A stretch of DNA of 64,000 bases from the NCBI RefSeq assembly GCF_037975245.1, contig NC_092582.1, positions 23,150,577 to 23,214,576 on the forward strand. The letters run 5' to 3'. This stretch comes from Apostichopus japonicus. Lineage: Eukaryota > Echinodermata > Holothuroidea > Aspidochirotida > Stichopodidae. A program made the position numbers and the translations under genes. Each line of letters begins with the position of its first letter. Positions within the stretch are counted from its first letter, which is position 1. Below are positions 49,601-59,789 of this stretch, piece by piece. The notes under the pieces were generated by a model. It was not told where the DNA came from. It saw only the letters and a program-made list of their open reading frames with translations, and did not search any database.

Positions 49601-52600
49601 ATTCCTATATGGATTCCTTGCTATTGTTCCCTCTTTCACAGAATTCATCTCTAGGCTTTCTAAGGTTACAATGTGCTGATATATTAGAAGACCAAGGTAG
49701 GTGTCACCTACAAGAGCGGGGTACAATTTAGCGCGTTCGAATGGAGGCTATCCGACCGATATAAAGACACAGTACAATTAAGTAATTCACAAAGACATCC
49801 AAGTATAATCTTAATAATACAAATTTAATTCATCAAAGTCTCTTCTTTCTTAAATAAATAAATGAATATAATTCTAAGTCAATAATACCATGGATTCTAA
49901 TATTCTCCTGCTGCAAGCATGGAGTTGAGATACTTCACAAAGTTGAAACATTTACAAGAGTTTTACATGTTTTAGGTGCTCAGACAAAATTTGGTTGTTT
50001 TCCAAAACGTATGATTTACTCAATACCCAAGTAGTTTGTTTGCCCCAGAAAAACTAAGTAATTACTCATACCTCGATAGTGTTGATTTTACAATATGATA
50101 TTACCAGTAGTTGAGAACAAGTTTACTTGTGAACACAATATTTAAGTTCAAAATTCGACGACGTTCCAGTGTCCAATGCTTCTCAGTAAGAGACAGTTCT
50201 CGTAACTATAGATGTTACAGTCATAAAGTTCTACCACTCTTCAGTAGTATAAGATGTTACACCAGTCCTGGTGGATTGATTATCCCAGTAACATGAAAGT
50301 CACTCGTTATTCTCGTTGAATCCCAAGCGGATATAAAAGTGGCACTGTATTAAATAAGCAAGAACCCAAAACTTTTATAATATTTTGAATTCCAATTCAC
50401 AATGCAATATATATTTATATGCTTTCATTTCAACCAATTTTGAGATGATTTTCATATTTCCAAAATAATAACTTCAAGCCGCCAGTAGATGGAATAATTT
50501 ACTAAAAATTATACATCATTTTAGTCATTCCAAAAGTTGACCTAAATAATTTTACAATTACATTAAACTCATTTCTAACGTAAAAATAACTTTACTTTTA
50601 TACGCTTGTAGCATAATGTTATTGCCACATGTCGTACAACTTCAAAACTAGGCGCGGCACATTAAAATAATATCTTTAATTATGGTAAATTCACTAATTT
50701 AACACAATTTATCTCTTTTCATGCATGCTATACTTTCATTACCTAAATGCCATAAATAATGCATACATGGACATGAATTTCATAGAACAATTACAAACCC
50801 TTTTACATTGTTTCTCCCTTACAGCAAATCTCAATATTTAACCAAATAATGTTTACTGTAAATACCTGTTTTATGTCAAAGTTTTACTTACAATGATATC
50901 ACATTTGACGTCCCTTGGCAAGCCCCGTAATACAGCTGTAGCGATACATGTCAGCATCCTATACTGCCATCAAACAGCTGCCCTCCTCAGACTCTATCAA
51001 GATTCTGGTACCCAGGCGACTTTTCCCAACACAATCCTTGCCAATGATGAAATCCAAATTCACAACATTATGGCCTCCCGGCTTATATACTGTAGGTTTT
51101 CATAAGTGAAATAAATCCCATGCCATGTGTTGAAAAACGGAAAATTAAATCGGGCGCCTTACCAAGAGATATACATATAGAAATCATATGACTCTCACAG
51201 CATGGTGTTTCAGCTAAGAGTGATGTGTTTGTTCAGCACTAGCCTATACATGCATTAGCTAGTCCATTGTAAAGAAAATATGTCGCATCTATTAGCGCAG
51301 ATAATAGGATCACCTGGACATTGTGAGCAATTCTATAGCATTCTCAATCTACCCAAGCCTTCCCTATTCATACCTGCCACTATAATGCTGACACATTCCT
51401 ACTACCTAGTCAGCATCATTACTAGATCTGACTGGTTCCCTGGATTTAAAGTTTTAATACACAACAGCTTGTTCACTCATGCAAAAGATGACCAAGCTTA
51501 TCATTACCAATAGTAAAATACACTGTCCTATCTACTCTAATGTGACAGTAGGTCTCTTGTAATCCTATTAAGTCAGGAAAATTCCTTTTTTATTCTTTTG
51601 TTCCAATTTCTTATGTTTAATAAAACAATATTAGTTATTGTTTTGGCCATTTAATCCTAAACCTACTCATTAATCCAGATGAAAAGATTTCCATCCATGC
51701 ATCAGGTTTGCATTCATTGAAAGATTAGTCATCTAAAATTAATTGAATTTTGTGCTGGTCCGTCCTTGTAAGCACTGCCGTCCCTTTTCATCCTACAGGA
51801 GTACCGTTACGGGATTCAGATTCCTTCCAGTTTCTGTGGGTCGAGGACTTTCCTCTCTTCCTTCCAAACGAGGAGACTTTACCAGAGGGAACGGTTTTAG
51901 AAAGTGCCCACCATCCATTCACAGCCCCTGTAAGCGGTGAAGAAGAACTTATCTATACCGACCCATTAAAGGTAAGGTTAGAACTTAACCAAAGGGAATG
52001 GTTTATAGAAAGTGTCCACCATCCATTCACATCCTCTGAAAGCGGTGAAGATAAACTTATCTATACCGACCCATTGAAGGGAAAGGTTTTAGAAAGTGCC
52101 CACCATCCATTAACATCCCCTGTAAGCAGTGAAGAAGAACTTATCTATACCGACCCATTAAAGGTAAAGGTTTTAGAAAGTGCCCACCATCCATTCACAT
52201 CCCAGGTAAGCTGTGAAGAAGAACTTATCTATACCGACCCATTAAAGGTAAGGCTAGAATTTAACCGGAGGGAGAGGTTTTAGAAAGTTCCTACCATCCA
52301 TTCACATCTCCTGTAAGCGGTGAAGAAGAACTTATCTATACCGATTCATTAAAGGTAAACTAGAACTTAAGCACTAAAGGAAATCTACTCACCCCTAACT
52401 TACTCGACAATTGATTTTATTCTACCCTAAATGTCAGTTCATTTACAATTCATATTTCAATGACAAGTGCTTGAGTTAATTACCCACCATGCACCATTTC
52501 AGCTGCTGTAACATTCTAACTGTTCATGTAAAATACATTTGAATGTTAAATCCTCCAATGTCTGCATATTAAGTATGCACTTTCCCTTCACTCTTACATG

Positions 52601-55600
52601 TGATGCATGGTGGGTAATGACAGAGCACAGGGTGGGGGGGGTGGGCAGGAAGGGGTTATAGAGAAAGTGTGGTAATCAGAACTTGTTGAGGGTAGAAGTG
52701 TCAAAACCTCCAATCTTTTGTGGCACTTTTGTTCTTTTCTGCTATTTTACAGGTCAGAGGTCAGCACTACGATCTAGTCTTGAATGGTGTTGAAGTTGCT
52801 GGCGGCTCAATAAGAATCCATGATGCCAATCTGCAGAGGCACATTATAGAAAATATCTTAAAGGTAAGAATGTCATGTTTTAATTTATGGCTGATTTTCA
52901 GACTTCCTCCAGAGTCTGTGGAATATTATGACAAACTGTAATGGAACATGTCCTTATATATGATTATTATGTAACACTTAAAATTAATCTAACATGATTT
53001 TTATAACTTTGAAATTTCCTCGGGAGTCTTTATCTCATGGTATATTGTCCCGTCTCATAAATCATTGTGAGTCCTGTATAGCTGGACCTCAGTACAGTTG
53101 GTCCATTCCCATCATGGGGATCATGTGTTTAGCTGGACCTCGGTACAGTCGATCCATGTCCACCATGGCAATCAGGTGTATAGCTGGACCTCAGTACAAT
53201 TGGTCCATTCCCATCATAGGGATCATGTTTATAGCTGGACCTCAGTTCAGTTGGTCCATTCCCACTATGGTGATCATATGTAAAGCTGGACCTCAGTTCA
53301 GTAGGTCCATGTCCACCATGGCGATCATGTGTATAGCTGGATCTCAGTACAGTTGGTCCATTCCCGCCATGGCCATCATGTGTATAGCTGGACCTCGGTA
53401 CAGTCTATCCATGTCCACCATGGTGATCCGGTATATAGCTGGACCTCAGTACAATTGGTCCATGTCCACCATGGAGATCATGTGTATAGCTGGACCTCAG
53501 TTCAGTAGGTCCATGTCCACCATGGAGATCATGTGTATAGCTGGCCCACAAGTACAGTTGGTCCATTCCCACCATGGCAATCATGCGTATAGCTGGACCT
53601 CAGTACAGTTGGTCCATTCCCATCATGGCCATCAGGTGTATAGCTGGACCTCAGTTCAGTTGATCTATGTCCACCATGGCGATCATGCGTATAGCTGGAC
53701 CTCAGTACAGTCGATCCATATCCACCATGGTGATCAGGTGTATAGCTGGACCTCAGTACAATTGGTCCATGTCCACCATGGCAATCATGTGTATAGCTGG
53801 ACCTCAGTACAGTTAGTTCATTCCCACCATGGCAATCATGTGTATAACTGGACCTCAGTACAGTAATCATGTGTATAGCTGGACCTCAGTTCAGTTAGTC
53901 CATTCCCATCATGGGGATCATTTATATAGCTGGACCTCAGTACAGTTGGTCCATTCCCACCATGGCAATCATGTGTATAGCCAGACTTCTGTACAGTTGG
54001 TTCATTTCCACCATGGCAATCATGTGTATAGCTGGACCTCAAGTACAGTTGGTCCATGTCCACCATGGCAATCATGTTTATAGCTGGACCTCAGTTCAGT
54101 TGGTCCATTCCCACTATGGTGATCATATGTATAGCTGGACCTCAGTACAGTTGGTCCATTCCCACCATGGCGATTATTAGTATAGCTGGACCTCAGTTCA
54201 GTGGGTCCTTTCCCACCTTAGCGATCATGTGTATAGCTGGACCTCAGTACAGTTGGTCCATTCCCACCATGGCGATTATTAGTATAGCTGGACCTCAGTT
54301 CAGTGGGTCCTTTCCCACCTTAGCGATCATGTGTATAGCTGGACCTCAGTACAGTTAGTCCATTCCCACCATGTCAATCATGTACTTTATTTTGAGTACT
54401 TTATCGTGGTATCTGATATCTGATGGGACGTTGGGATCCCTTCCATTCACTTTGATACCTGAGGCTCTTCATAACACATACCTCATTTGTTCATGTTTCT
54501 AGGAGGATAGCTCAGAGTTGACTCATCTCCTACAAGCTCTTGATTCTGGTTGCCCTCCTCATGGAGGAATAGCTATAGGTGAGTCCTCTGCCTCACATTT
54601 TCATGGTATTTTTAAGTATCTTAGCTTTTTTTCTCCTCTTTCCTATCAAGATTAAAACACAGGTCAGTGTTTTGACTTTCAACCTCCAAAGACTATGCAG
54701 CTTTTCTGCAGTATTCCATTAGATCTAAAGAGTTCTGTGAGTTAAATTCACAGGAACTGCATTGGCAGATTTCCACAAGCAATTCTTCGCTGTAAAATAA
54801 CTGAGCAATCCTTATCAAAGATCCAAACTACTTCACTTCAGTTCAACTTGATTCAAATCATTTTAATGTATTCAAATGGAAAAATACTACACCTCAATTC
54901 AACTTACTTAAATATCGGAATGGTTCTTAAACTGACTTCCATACATCAATTCAAGTCATTGTAATATATTCAAATGGGATAATACTGCGCCTCAATTCAA
55001 CTTACTTAATATTCGAATGGTTCTTAAACCGACTTATGTAATTTCAATTCAAATCATTTAATGAATTCGAATGGAACAATACTGCTCCTCAATTCAACTT
55101 ACTATAATATTGGAATGGTTCTTAAAGCGACCTCCGTACATCAATTCAAATCATTGTAATGTATTCAAATTGGAAAATACTGCCTCTCAATTCAACTTAC
55201 TAAATATTGGAATGGTGCTTAAACCTCTTTCCGTAAATCATTTCTAATCATTTTAATGTATTTGAATGGAACAAACCTGCACCCACCTCAATTCAACTTA
55301 CTTCATTGGAATTATTTTTGGAATTGTTTTTTTACAAAAGCTTCCGTTGAATGCCTCATTCGAACTGTAATTGACTTGTTCAAGCATTGAGAAATGTGCA
55401 TTAAATTAACTAATTTCCTTGCAATTTATAAATTTTGATACATATTGTTGACTGTAACACTCAACATAGCCCAAGAACAACTTTCAATTCTAATTGGTTG
55501 CTATGATGCTGGCTTCCGTCAATTCTAAGTGTCGTGCTATGCTGTCTTCCTTCAATTCTAATTGGTTGCTATGCTGTCTTCCTTCAATTCTAAGTGTCTT

Positions 55601-56284
55601 GCTATGCTGTCTTCCTTTAATTCTAATTGGACGCTATGCTGTCTTCCTTCAATTCTAATTGGTTGCTATGCTGTCTTTCTTCAATTCTAATTTGTTGCTA
55701 TGCTGTCTTACTTCAATTCTAATTGGTTGCTATGCTGTCTTCCTTCAATTCTAAGTGTCTTGCTATGCTGTCTTCCTTTAATTCTAATTGGACGCTATGC
55801 TGTCTTCTTTCAATTCTAATTGGTTGCTATGCTGTCTTCCTTCAATTCTAATTGGTTGCTATGCTGTCTTCCTTCAATTCTAATTGGTTGCTATGCTGTC
55901 TTCCTTCAATTCTAAGTGTCGTGCTATGCTGGCTTCCTTCAATTCTAATTGGTTGCTATGCTGGCTTCCTTCGAATCTAATTGGTTGCTATGCTGGCTTC
56001 CTTCAAATCTAATTGGTTACTATGCTGTCTTCCTTTCGTCTGTCTCATGTATGTATGTTGCATGTATGTTTCCTTTCCGGTTTGCATTTCATTTGGAATT
56101 ACAATCGATTCTTTCAGGCTTTGATCGTTTTATCGCTCTACTCTGTGGAGAGAGTACAATTCGAGAGGTGATCGCGTTTCCAAAGACAACAGAGGGTAAC
56201 GATCTGATGAGTGGTTCACCCTCCCCCGTGCCTTCTGAAGACCTCGCAAGGTACCACGTCAAAGTCCAAGGCGCTGAAAAGTGA
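33724..56284 (+). CDS. DARS2: mitochondrial aspartyl-tRNA synthetase (16 exons)
   Basis: Attaches Asp to mitochondrial tRNA(Asp) in the matrix. Joining 16 exons gives 1914 nt, 637 aa plus stop, close to the human length of about 645. Residues 1-39 are a basic presequence ([17 protein letters not shown]). The OB-fold anticodon-binding domain follows ([15 protein letters not shown]). The catalytic core includes [16 protein letters not shown], the motif 2 region ([17 protein letters not shown]), the bacterial-type GAD insertion (exons 9-12), [10 protein letters not shown], and motif 3 (GGIAIGFDRF) split by intron 15. All introns are GT-AG and every phase matches. It is bacterial-type (mitochondrial) rather than cytosolic AspRS, because it has the GAD insertion and [13 protein letters not shown]. 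Introns are long and repeat-rich. The start is the first ATG after an in-frame TAG. Confidence 0.97.
33842..35651 (+). other. DARS2 intron 1
   Basis: Non-coding; no mobile element with clear ends recognised. Confidence 0.7.
35652..35818 (+). CDS. DARS2: DARS2 exon 2
   Basis: 167 nt, phase 1 in, 0 out; encodes [14 protein letters not shown] and VTLCGWLQ, the start of the OB-fold. Confidence 0.96.
36573..36677 (+). CDS. DARS2: DARS2 exon 3
   Basis: 105 nt, phase 0; encodes [15 protein letters not shown] of the OB-fold. Donor GTGAGT. Confidence 0.95.
37708..37806 (+). CDS. DARS2: DARS2 exon 4
   Basis: 99 nt, phase 0; encodes [20 protein letters not shown], end of the anticodon-binding domain. 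A decayed copy lies at 37870-37946. Confidence 0.95.
37870..37946 (+). pseudogene. decayed duplicate of DARS2 exon 4
   Basis: GTGGAAGTGGTAGTCGAGGA and the next 25 bases match exon 4, then a deletion removes the stretch coding ETLPIQPH and creates a TAA. The trailing ATGAGTG matches the exon 4 end, but the donor GT has become GA. Not usable as an exon. Confidence 0.85.
39553..39589. repeat. (TA)n microsatellite
   Basis: Uninterrupted TA tract in DARS2 intron 4. Confidence 0.95.
40558..40735. mobile_element. hAT-like element fragment with shared module
   Basis: Contains GGAAGTGCCATTTCCAGCGA and TTCTTGTACG...GCGCCAAC, the same module as in the elements near 14100, 16930, 18400 and 20300. Ends in TTTACGCCCCTG, resembling a hAT-type terminus; the other end was not found. 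Confidence 0.7.
40913..41036 (+). CDS. DARS2: DARS2 exon 5
   Basis: 124 nt, phase 0 in, 1 out; encodes [19 protein letters not shown], the conserved RYLDLR helix before the catalytic core. Confidence 0.96.
42080..42198 (+). CDS. DARS2: DARS2 exon 6
   Basis: 119 nt; encodes [20 protein letters not shown] and [10 protein letters not shown] (motif 1 region and substrate pocket). Confidence 0.97.
43661..43765 (+). CDS. DARS2: DARS2 exon 7 (motif 2)
   Basis: 105 nt; encodes [18 protein letters not shown] then [15 protein letters not shown], class II motif 2. Confidence 0.97.
44463..44603 (+). CDS. DARS2: DARS2 exon 8
   Basis: 141 nt; encodes [20 protein letters not shown] and the following linker. 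Confidence 0.97.
44790..45850. repeat. about 60-bp minisatellite in DARS2 intron 8
   Basis: Degenerate repeats of GAGTATGTAGTGTCAGCATG, AGCTTTAGTG and TAGTATGAATTTGAGTATG. Decay increases toward the right. Confidence 0.9.
46008..46046 (+). CDS. DARS2: DARS2 exon 9 (39-nt microexon)
   Basis: Encodes [13 protein letters not shown], the invariant YGxDKPDxR motif that leads into the GAD domain. Confidence 0.96.
46269..46366. repeat. (TA)n microsatellite
   Basis: Long TA tract continuing at 46572-46616 on the other side of an inserted element. Confidence 0.95.
46367..46571. mobile_element. 205-bp MITE inside a TA microsatellite
   Basis: Ends CAGGGTTATA and TATAACCCTG, flanked by TA on both sides, consistent with a TA target duplication (mariner-like). 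The right half is rich in GCCGGC palindromes, unlike the surrounding AT-rich intron. Confidence 0.8.
46754..46855 (+). CDS. DARS2: DARS2 exon 10
   Basis: 102 nt, phase 0; encodes [13 protein letters not shown] and [10 protein letters not shown] of the GAD insertion. Confidence 0.94.
46920..47020 (-). repeat. SINE/L2-type tail remnant
   Basis: On the minus strand: TGTAAAGCGCATATG, then GCGCTAGATAAGG and ATAAT triplets, the same kind of 3' tail as at 1905-2020. Much of 47020-47360 is A-rich and otherwise unrecognised. Confidence 0.5.
47979..48191 (+). CDS. DARS2: DARS2 exon 11
   Basis: 213 nt, phase 0; encodes [19 protein letters not shown] and [14 protein letters not shown]. Donor GTTAGT. 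Confidence 0.93.
49642..49696 (+). CDS. DARS2: DARS2 exon 12
   Basis: 55 nt, ends phase 1; encodes [14 protein letters not shown]. Confidence 0.94.
49697..51798 (+). other. DARS2 intron 12
   Basis: Contains no recognised element with ends. A 70-residue plus-strand frame at 50893-51105 shows normal-looking codon use but matches no family I know and has no splice-consistent partners. Confidence 0.4.
51799..51971 (+). CDS. DARS2: DARS2 exon 13
   Basis: 173 nt to the first GTAAGG donor; encodes [15 protein letters not shown] and [10 protein letters not shown]...LIYTDPLK. This donor gives the protein closest to the family. The exon's last ~80 bp and donor are repeated downstream to about 52360. 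Confidence 0.95.
51890..52360 (+). repeat. tandem copies of exon 13 end plus donor
   Basis: About five imperfect copies of the segment coding ESAHHPFT...LIYTDPLK. Copy ends lie at 51971, 52079, 52163, 52247 and 52354. Donors are GTAAGG, GGAAAG (destroyed), GTAAAG, GTAAGG and GTAAAC. Spacings 108, 84 and 84 are multiples of three; the last (107) is not. The frame stays open to a stop at 52281-52283. Confidence 0.93.
52753..52863 (+). CDS. DARS2: DARS2 exon 14
   Basis: 111 nt, phase 0; encodes [20 protein letters not shown], a highly conserved AspRS stretch. Confidence 0.97.
53076..54390. repeat. 51-bp minisatellite in DARS2 intron 14
   Basis: About 25 copies of a unit containing AGCTGGACCTCAGTACAGTT and GGTCCATTCCCACCATGG. 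Because 51 is a multiple of three, long open frames appear on both strands without being genes. Confidence 0.96.
54503..54578 (+). CDS. DARS2: DARS2 exon 15
   Basis: 76 nt, ends phase 1; encodes [20 protein letters not shown], entering motif 3. Confidence 0.97.
54840..55310. repeat. about 97-bp degenerate tandem repeat
   Basis: About five copies carrying CTCAATTCAACTTACT, GGAATGGTTCTTAAAC and CATTGTAATGTATTCAAATG, in DARS2 intron 15. Confidence 0.88.
55476..56035. repeat. 32-bp minisatellite in DARS2 intron 15
   Basis: About 17 copies of TTCAATTCTAATTGGTTGCT followed by ATGCTGTCTTCC, ending about 80 bp before exon 16. A variant with AAGTGTCTTGCTATG recurs as part of a longer pattern. Confidence 0.96.
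56118..56284 (+). CDS. DARS2: DARS2 exon 16 (terminal)
   Basis: 167 nt with TGA; starts GFDRF (motif 3 Arg) and encodes [20 protein letters not shown], then a short C-terminal tail. Confidence 0.97.
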
Positions 56285-57209
56285 ATAATATGTAGATACG
56301 GAGATCGGAAAGGTCCGAGACTAAGATGCTGGACTGGGACGCTATGAACCTGGTATTCAGATATATCCGTATAAGCGTTGCAATAATTTAACAAACTCTG
56401 GTAATGAGTGACCATATTTTATTGGTAGCCTGTGTTTGACATGTTGGAATGGAATTTTGAAAAGTTAGATATTCTTCAGAAAGTTGAGTGAACTGCTTCA
56501 TATCATTAAAGATTTGCCCTGTTGGCAAAGTGGAAAGCCTTGGAACCCTACAGTTAAACATCAAATGCATGGCTCTTGACATGTAGAACTATTAAAAGGT
56601 AGTACACATTTGCTGTTTTGATATGCACCTGAGATACTGTCGTGCATATAATCATCTTGAACGATGAGATAGACGTCGTCAAGGATACATGCTTGTTGCA
56701 ATCATGGACTCAAACTTTATAATGAAACTCATTGATGTAAGGATTTCTGATTGGGGAAACAAAAATAATTCTATGCTTGGGACATTAGGTTTGCCAGGTT
56801 GGACTGCACAGCATTATGAATGAAATACTCGTGGCCGTTACCATGGGTACCACACGCTCCCTTTCACTTGAAGCTGCATATGATGTTTGTAGCAGAGCTG
56901 ATAAGGAAGTCTCTTTGAACGGTACTGGCCTCTCTCCAACAAGACACAGCTTCTCTCCTGTGTTATAACGAGAGGAATGTATCGTTGTTGACAAGAGAAG
57001 AAATAGAAGGGTTAGGGTTAGGTTAAGCAAAAGTGGAGTATGGAGCTCATTCAAGCTTTATACCATTGGAACTATCATGCTAACGAAATTTTCATACATT
57101 TGACTTCTGGGGACTTCAGATGACCTTTGACCTCTGCAACTACATTAGGATTCTTATACCTCATGAAACGAATTGAATATAAGTGAATGTACTATTCCTT
57201 ACAATGTCA

Positions 57210-57219
57210 AATAAATAAA
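57210..57219 (+). promoter_or_regulatory. candidate DARS2 polyadenylation signals
   Basis: Two overlapping AATAAA hexamers about 0.93 kb after the DARS2 stop codon. The interval 56285-57209 would be 3' UTR; no other coding sequence is supported there. Confidence 0.5.
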
Positions 57220-57357
57220 AAGTCATGAGAGTTATGAAATCTTGTCAGTATTGTTATCGAGTTCCTCAAAAGAATCAAGTCCAGTGGAGTCTTTCAAAGT
57301 CAAGACATGGGGCAGGAGGGGGGGGACCAAACTGGGTCCTTATATATTAATCGGATC

Positions 57358-57716
57358 CAGTGGCATCGCCAGACATTTCAATCTTGGGGGGCACAGCACT
57401 TAATTAAGGGTGCACACTGTTTATTGGTGAATGCCGTCCTGGGGCAGGGGTCTAAGGGGAGGGGGTTTCCCCCTGATAAATTTTTGATTAATTAAGGGTC
57501 CTTAGATGCAATCTGGTGCTATATTTTGCAACTTGAAGTAACTTTATATTCAAGAATTTCGGGATTAGTCTGTCCGATATTTCCATTTTTAATTTAGGCA
57601 GAATGAAGTTTTGTTATAGTATTTTTTTTAAACACTACAAATCGTATCTGGGGGGCACGATTTTTTTGGAGGGCACATACCACCCCCCCCCAGGCTACCC
57701 CTTGGCGATGCCACTG
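57358..57716. mobile_element. hAT-like MITE, 359 bp
   Basis: Perfect 8-bp target duplication ATCGGATC (57350-57357 and 57717-57724). Ends CAGTGGCATCGCCA and TGGCGATGCCACTG are a perfect 14-bp inverted repeat. No coding capacity. Confidence 0.94.
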
Positions 57717-57919
57717 ATCGGATCCAAGAACCCTTCAACCCAGGAAATTTCAGACAGTCAGATATTTCAATAACACAAAAGGCATGTGGTTCTGCTTGTT
57801 TAGTCCAAAGTATATATTTGCAGTAAGTTGATGAAAGCGGTGCCAGAATACACCTGCCTGCTGGCTAACAGAACCACTTTGAATATCACAAAATATAATT
57901 ATAATATTATAATAATAAT

Positions 57920-58213
57920 AATCATCAGCAGTTATTTTACGACGCTTAAGCGAACACAAATGTGGGAGAAACCTGCAAGGGCTTATGGATTACAACTTAC
58001 ACGTCGGGTGGCTTCCAATTTAACATTTGAACTCAAATTTGGAATCTTTTCAATTTAGAAAGTCATTTCAGATGGGAAATCCGTAGATTGCTCTTGGATG
58101 AAAAACCCACCTTACTATGACCGGGCCGGGAATCGAACCCCGAACCCCCACTTGCTTAGCCTCATTGCTTCAAATGCCACCGCCTTTATCCACTTGGCCA
58201 CAGCAACGGTAAA
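57920..58213 (-). mobile_element. tRNA-derived SINE, copy 2
   Basis: Same structure as the copy at 530-833: on the minus strand, a tRNA-like head with B box GGTTCGATTCC (complement of about 58130-58139), a body, and an ATT-rich tail at 57898-57920. Confidence 0.85.
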
Positions 58214-59789
58214 AATTAAATGACAAAAATCACCTCCCTTAGATTTGTTTATGATGGTCTTTTATGGGACAACATTTTAAACAGGGTCAAATAAAGCAAT
58301 ATTGCTTTATTTGACCCTAATATTAGTCATTTTTTGTGATTTCTTTGTTTAGTGTACTACTTTTGCATTGAATCATTGTTCGAAGGCGATACGGCCAGAA
58401 CACGCCTGCCTACTGGCATCTTGAACCACTTGTAAGTCTTGGATTATCACGAAATGTAATAAAAACGAAATAATGATGTCTGTTACAAAAAAAAATAGCA
58501 AAATATATTGCTTAACTTAGGATATTTCTTTTCCAATCATCTTCGAGAAAACAAAATAAGAATATATAACAGTGATAAAAACTGATTAGGGGATAGTATG
58601 ATTGCGTGAACTTTGCGCCATGATTTAATTCCCCAATATTAACATAACATGCAGCCCAAAAACTTCGCCATTTCTGTCCATTTCCTCCTGTTCTTTTCGG
58701 TACCAGAAACATATATATCGCTTCACATGGTCAAGTTTGTGCTGCTAACAACATTTCCAGCATTTCACGTAAGTTACGGTCAGCCTTTGACCAATAGTGT
58801 CGAACCCTAGCAACGAATGTTCTTGTACTGTTCCCCCTTTTTTTGGCTTCATTGCCTGTGCAACTGCTTGACCTTTCATACCCTATTCAGGGTACAAGGT
58901 GTTTATTTTCCAACGCTCAGTTTGCCAGCTTCAACACTGTCAGTGAAAATTGGGTTTGGAACGATCAGAGCCGTCTGCTGGGAAGGATCGATGTTACCGG
59001 ACTGAACCTGGAAGGCAGAGCTAGCAAACAGCACTGAAAATTATTTCTGTGGCAAACAGCCAATTTTTACTCAAAAAGTAGTTGGATGTATTATGTTACC
59101 TGGTGACAGTATCACTTTGTTGTACACGTACTGACACTTGTTAGGCAGAAATCGTTGGGTCAGTGTGTCATGCACTTAACTTCATGACAGTGAAATATAT
59201 CCGAACAAAAAACTGGACTTCGTTTTTCGTCAGTGCTATATGCTTATCTATTATAACCTAACCTAAAGCCTAAAAGGTTAGGCTAACCATTCGCCGTCTA
59301 TCTCGTTCAGTAGTATCAAACAGCCTCTTGCAGGAGATGATCACAAGAAGCGGGTAGCACATCAAGGTGAATTCACCTTCCCCTAATGACAGCTCAAGGT
59401 ACTATTAGGAATTGTTGTATCGCTTTGCTTCAACTCGTACTAAAGTTGTTATCTGTGGTCTAAATATTGCCTAGATTTGGCAAGAAGGTTCTGTCACATA
59501 AAGTTGGTAAGTTTCTTGACTAGACTGTTCTGACCTATCCTTCACATTTGTTGACATGTGGTCATGTTTCCAGTCATGTTTCCAGGGTAGGCTAGGCTAG
59601 AAGGGATTTGTTTGCCAGGGATGGGTTGCACTTAGCAAATGCTGGGGCCTCGCGATGTTAAGTAGGGATGGTGAATTTTACTGTTGAACAGCAATGTTTT
59701 AACTAAATGGGAGGGGGGGGGGGGGTTAATATAGGCAGGCAAAATTTTTGATAAGGACTAAATGTTTGTAGTGGAGGTAAAGTTATGGG
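58214..59789. other. intergenic, no gene supported
   Basis: A frame at 58843-59037 is open but has no recognisable domain, and no partner exon was found. Confidence 0.4.

Noticed and set aside
51750..52283. 177-residue read-through frame of the exon 13 repeats as a separate gene
   Set aside because: It is exon 13 of DARS2 in another or the same frame continuing through copied donor sites; kept as a splicing question rather than a gene.
52994..53866. Open frame of 290 residues with repeated [14 protein letters not shown] units
   Set aside because: Produced by a 51-bp intronic minisatellite; frames are open on both strands, and the position is inside intron 14 of DARS2.
55476..56035. CRISPR-like regular repeats
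   Set aside because: The 32-bp units are contiguous with no unique spacers and lie in a eukaryotic intron: a minisatellite.
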